A stretch of 7,975 nt of DNA from Verrucomicrobiia bacterium (lineage in GTDB: Bacteria; Verrucomicrobiota; Verrucomicrobiia; Opitutales; Opitutaceae): positions 1 to 7,975 of the forward strand of contig JAUHWE010000184.1 of assembly GCA_030424825.1 (NCBI GenBank), in the 5' to 3' direction. Positions 5,437-7,975 of this stretch are shown here, piece by piece (positions within the stretch are counted from its first letter, which is position 1; each line of letters starts with the position of its first letter). The notes beneath the pieces are model-generated. The model ran no database searches. It was not told the origin of the DNA and saw only the letters and a list, made by a program, of their open reading frames with translations. Position numbers and translations under genes: made by a program.

Positions 5437-6240
5437 TTATTCAAAGAGCATTTTTCTCATTTCACCAGGGACGTTCGTCGTAATCGACTGTGCTCCCCAT
5501 TCGACGAGCTGCTTCGCCGTATCCCCGTCGTCAATGGTCCACACGTGGTACTCGTAGCCGCGTGCCTTTACTTCTTTGATGACCGAATCGCTTATTCCCG
5601 TCTTGCTGGAGCTGAACCCATCGGCCCTAGTCTTTTTAAGTGTCCTCAGTATCTTCTTAGCTGATGGTTTCAATTCGCCTGATGAAGCTTTTTTGAACCC
5701 AGACAGCCAATACGCCTTGTACTGCGGTGCCTTCACCTTGAGCGCTCGAATCACGTTTTCCTTAAAGGAAATCACCGTTATCTGGGACTCACTCAAACCA
5801 CTCTTCTCAATTTCCTCGATCAATTTCGGGACAATGGCAGGACTGCTCTTGATTTCGATGTAGAATTTCTTGCCTGAAGGGATTGTCGCAAACACTTCTG
5901 CGATCGTCGGAATAGTGGTTCCCTCATAGGCGTCGCTGTGATACCGTCCCACCTCCAATTGACGCAGCACAGCCAACGTAGACTTTCGCACTTCAATATC
6001 CTTCCCCGATACCTTCAGCGTGTTCTTGTCATGAATACAGACAATCTCGCCATCCTTGGTAAAATGAAAATCTCCTTCGATAGCATCGGCGCCCTGCTGC
6101 CATGCAAGCTCAAATGCCGGTATCGTGTTTTCAGGGGCATCCTTCGAAGCACCCCGATGGGCAATAATCAAAGGATCCGCATAGCAAATACTTAGATTCA
6201 CAAATAGTCCCAAAACAATAGCTTCAACGACATTTCTCAT
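5437..6240 (-). CDS. Exported glycerophosphodiester phosphodiesterase
   Basis: A 267-aa GDPD-family enzyme, which hydrolyses glycerophosphodiesters (deacylated phospholipid head groups) to sn-glycerol 3-phosphate and an alcohol, using a divalent metal. Residues 1-21 form a signal peptide ending CYA, so it is likely periplasmic. The family blocks are in order: AHRGAS (catalytic H28, R29), PENT (E37, N38), EGDFHFTKDG (metal-binding E55 and D57) and IHD (catalytic H70), then YIEIK near the middle and VWTIDD and TTNVPG near the C-terminus, as in the TIM-barrel fold. Length is that of the compact bacterial type without an insertion domain. It is the middle gene of a three-gene minus-strand cluster, 57 nt after the 120-aa secreted-protein gene. 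It could scavenge phosphate or glycerol from lipids. Confidence 0.92.
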   Translation of the reverse strand: MRNVVEAIVLGLFVNLSICYADPLIIAHRGASKDAPENTIPAFELAWQQGADAIEGDFHFTKDGEIVCIHDKNTLKVSGKDIEVRKSTLAVLRQLEVGRYHSDAYEGTTIPTIAEVFATIPSGKKFYIEIKSSPAIVPKLIEEIEKSGLSESQITVISFKENVIRALKVKAPQYKAYWLSGFKKASSGELKPSAKKILRTLKKTRADGFSSSKTGISDSVIKEVKARGYEYHVWTIDDGDTAKQLVEWGAQSITTNVPGEMRKMLFE

Positions 6241-6263
6241 ATTACATTACCATCCATAGTGAC

Positions 6264-6281
6264 AGCGATTCAGCCATCGCT
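6264..6281. repeat. Intergenic hairpin between two cotranscribed genes
   Basis: AGCGAT-TCAGCC-ATCGCT, a 6-bp stem in the 57-nt gap between the 120-aa gene and the phosphodiesterase gene. There is no T-run on the minus strand, so it more likely affects mRNA processing or stability than termination. Confidence 0.3.
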
Positions 6282-6297
6282 AAATCTCCAACCTATT

Positions 6298-6660
6298 CTA
6301 CCGTTTCGAATTCGGGTTCTCATTCGTAATCCGCACCACATCGCCGGCGTTCATGGCATGTACCACGCCTTTCTGCATTCGAAGAATAACTACACCCCCT
6401 GCGGCTTCCAGCTCACGAATACTGTCGTCCAAATAAACCGGTCCCTCGGGAGTTTTCACAATCGCGAATTTGGGTCCTGCCGGCAGTCTCTTGAATGCCT
6501 CTTCGTACCCTTTCGCCAAGGTCACCAATTCATTGTCAAACTCAACCGAAATGTTGGGTCTTCCCATATCGGGCCCACTTTGCCCCCATGCCGGAATCGC
6601 CAGTAGGCCTAGGATCCATACCACACTAAAAGCGATTGTCGATTTCCTCTGTCTCTTCAT
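6298..6660 (-). CDS. Hypothetical secreted protein, 120 aa
   Basis: I do not recognise a family. The N-terminus MKRQRKSTIAF is basic, followed by a hydrophobic core and a cleavage site after AWG (about residue 26), giving a mature protein of about 94 residues with no cysteines and no second membrane segment. The mature part is a mix of short beta-like stretches (PKFAIVKT, GPVYLDD, GGVVILRM) ending NENPNSKR, so a small beta-rich periplasmic domain is plausible. The start is supported by AAGGAA seven bases upstream. It is the first gene of the minus-strand cluster and is followed by the phosphodiesterase gene after 57 nt, so it may share its promoter. Confidence 0.72.
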   Translation of the reverse strand: MKRQRKSTIAFSVVWILGLLAIPAWGQSGPDMGRPNISVEFDNELVTLAKGYEEAFKRLPAGPKFAIVKTPEGPVYLDDSIRELEAAGGVVILRMQKGVVHAMNAGDVVRITNENPNSKR

Positions 6661-6980
6661 AGCGAATTTCCTTGGTTAGCCTGTCATTTATCATCGATCT
6701 CAACATTCGACTGCATAGCTTAGTCAATCGAAAGAACGAGGACCGTCAAAGGAAGATTACCAAACAATCTCCACCAGCCCGTATTTTCAAGAGGAATTCC
6801 AGTGACCGACTCGATTAAACTTCTCATCGAATCCATGTGCCTTAACTCTAATTTGAGCAAAGGTAAGGCAACGACCTCCGGGCGTGCCGCATTTCATTGA
6901 TTTTCTTGTGCGGCACGCCCTGAGGTCGTAGCCCTATCTTCTCGGCTAACATTTAATACTTATTCAGCACTCTCTCAAAC
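6661..6980. other. Divergent spacer with a long inverted repeat
   Basis: This 320-bp spacer lies between divergent genes and should hold both promoters; no clear boxes could be assigned. It contains the inverted repeat at 6867-6933. A 38-codon minus-strand frame (6836 to 6720, beginning MDSMRSLIESVTG and ending TVLVLSID) has protein-like composition but no strong start signal, and is described under findings rather than called as a gene. Confidence 0.5.
6867..6933. repeat. Long inverted repeat, 25-nt arms
   Basis: Arms 6867-6891 and 6909-6933 pair at 23 of 25 positions, the core 21 positions having one mismatch, around a 17-nt loop (6892-6908). The overall size and loop length are almost the same as those of the REPIN-like element at 978-1046, but the arm sequence differs and the outer GTAG/CTAC arrangement is absent; GTAG occurs only at 6928-6931, in the opposite sense. 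It sits about 50 bp upstream of the esterase start codon. Confidence 0.6.
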
Positions 6981-7868
6981 ATGATCTCTCGCAAGCGATT
7001 TAAACCTTCCACTTGTCTGCTGCTTCTCTCTTCCCTGGCCTCGCTCCCATCTTTCGCTGAATCCGCACCGGAAAGGGTTCCCCTTTGGCCCGAACCTACC
7101 TACGCCAGCGATGGGGTCACGATAACGGACAACGCGTACCTCACGATCTTCTCTCCGGACCAGCCAAACGGAACCGCCGTCATCATTTGCCCCGGAGGGG
7201 GATACCGGAACCTCGTCACCGGTCCTGAAGGGACTGGCATCGCCCAATGGCTCAATTCGCACGGAATTACAGGCTTCGTACTAGAATACCGACTACCCCA
7301 ATCCGATGCCTACCGACCCTTGCTCGATGCTCAACGAGCGATTCGCACGGTCCGAGCGAACGGGCAGAAATGGAACGTCGACCCCACAAAAATTGGCATC
7401 ATGGGATTTTCCGCCGGCGGGCATCTGGCGTCCACCGCGGCGACCCACTTTGACTCGGGCAATCCCAGAGGGTCTAGCCGTATAGAGAAGACGAGCTCCC
7501 GTCCCGATTTCGCCTTACTGATTTATCCAGTCATCACCATGGGGGAATGGACACACAATGGCTCCAAAACGAATCTTTTGGGTAAGAATCCCGATCAATC
7601 CCTCGTAGAACATTTCTCCAATGAATTGCGAATCACCTCCAAAACCCCGCCCACCTTTCTCACCCATGCGGTCGATGATAAAGTAGTATCGTCATTGAAT
7701 TCCCAGATGTTCTACGAAGCCCTCATTGCGAAGCACATACCTGCAAAATATCTAGAGCTCCCAAGCGGAGGTCATGGCCTTAATGGATACAAAGGCTCCA
7801 TGTGGGACCGATGGCAGGAACAATCAATTCTTTGGTTGGCGGAACAAGGTTGGATTCCTAATCGCTAG
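6981..7868 (+). CDS. Exported alpha/beta-hydrolase, probable carbohydrate acetyl esterase
   Basis: A 295-aa secreted esterase of the alpha/beta-hydrolase fold. Residues 1-26 are a signal peptide (basic MISRKRFK, Leu-rich core, cleavage after SFA). The oxyanion-hole motif is CPGGGY (70-75), the nucleophile elbow is GFSAGGH with Ser144, the acid is Asp232 or Asp233 in HAVDDKVV, and the catalytic His is His265 in GGHGL. The order and spacing fit the BD-FAE/acetyl-esterase group that removes acetyl groups from xylan and related polysaccharides in Bacteroidota and Verrucomicrobiota. The opening RVPLWPE...ITDNAYLTIFSP is typical of that group. No strong Shine-Dalgarno precedes the ATG, but the signal peptide fixes the start. 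It stands alone after the spacer. The substrate is inferred from the family. Confidence 0.88.
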   Translation: MISRKRFKPSTCLLLLSSLASLPSFAESAPERVPLWPEPTYASDGVTITDNAYLTIFSPDQPNGTAVIICPGGGYRNLVTGPEGTGIAQWLNSHGITGFVLEYRLPQSDAYRPLLDAQRAIRTVRANGQKWNVDPTKIGIMGFSAGGHLASTAATHFDSGNPRGSSRIEKTSSRPDFALLIYPVITMGEWTHNGSKTNLLGKNPDQSLVEHFSNELRITSKTPPTFLTHAVDDKVVSSLNSQMFYEALIAKHIPAKYLELPSGGHGLNGYKGSMWDRWQEQSILWLAEQGWIPNR

Positions 7869-7975
7869 CCCAACCCAATGACTCTTCTGGATCACCCCTA
7901 TCCACGCAACAAAGAAGACTGCCACCCGCAGCGAAACGAACCAAAGTCTTCTACATTTCCCATCGCTCCGAGGAA
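7869..7975. other. Downstream flank of the esterase gene
   Basis: The last 107 bases show no gene end, terminator or repeat that I can support. Confidence 0.5.

Overview
The window looks like a chromosomal stretch from a Verrucomicrobiota bacterium, most likely class Opitutae and probably a polysaccharide degrader. This is inferred from gene content, not from a marker gene. The pointers are a PVC-type 'putative heme-binding domain' protein, a remnant of a Gfo/Idh/MocA oxidoreductase of the kind very common in Planctomycetes and Verrucomicrobia, L-rhamnose handling genes, a secreted sugar-esterase-like hydrolase, and intergenic DNA rich in small palindromes.

Layout. 1-906 (+) is the C-terminal end of a large c-type cytochrome-domain protein that begins outside the window. 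907-1257 holds no gene but a cluster of palindromes: two short hairpins with compensating arm changes and a shared tail, and a perfect 26-bp inverted repeat with GTAG at its outer ends (REPIN-like). 1258-1476 (+) is a 72-aa lipoprotein. 1499-1786 (+) is the C-terminal scrap of a Gfo/Idh/MocA oxidoreductase. 1931-1990 (-) is a 19-residue C-terminal scrap of a second L-rhamnose mutarotase, lying just downstream of the intact rhaM (2035-2349, -). A 271-bp divergent spacer carrying a LacI-operator-like palindrome separates rhaM from an IlvD/Edd-family sugar-acid dehydratase (2621-4420, +). 4421-4840 is non-coding and contains a string of compact hairpins, three of them GTAG-headed and REP-like.

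The right part has a minus-strand cluster, transcribed in the order 120-aa secreted protein (6660-6298), exported glycerophosphodiester phosphodiesterase (6240-5437) and 193-aa double zinc-ribbon protein (5422-4841). The last two are 14 nt apart and almost certainly cotranscribed. A possible hairpin terminator follows the last gene. 6661-6980 is a divergent spacer with a second long inverted repeat. 6981-7868 (+) encodes an exported alpha/beta-hydrolase esterase.

Functionally, rhaM and the dehydratase plausibly form a small deoxy-sugar or sugar-acid catabolic unit: anomer interconversion, then dehydration of the corresponding aldonate to a 2-keto-3-deoxy acid. The dehydrogenase that would link them is not in the window. 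The truncated oxidoreductase and the second rhaM scrap show that the left side of this locus has been rearranged. I did not find a convincing new multi-gene system. The most unusual signals are the hidden rhaM remnant, the structured intergenic palindromes, the divergent dehydratase and the double zinc-ribbon protein.
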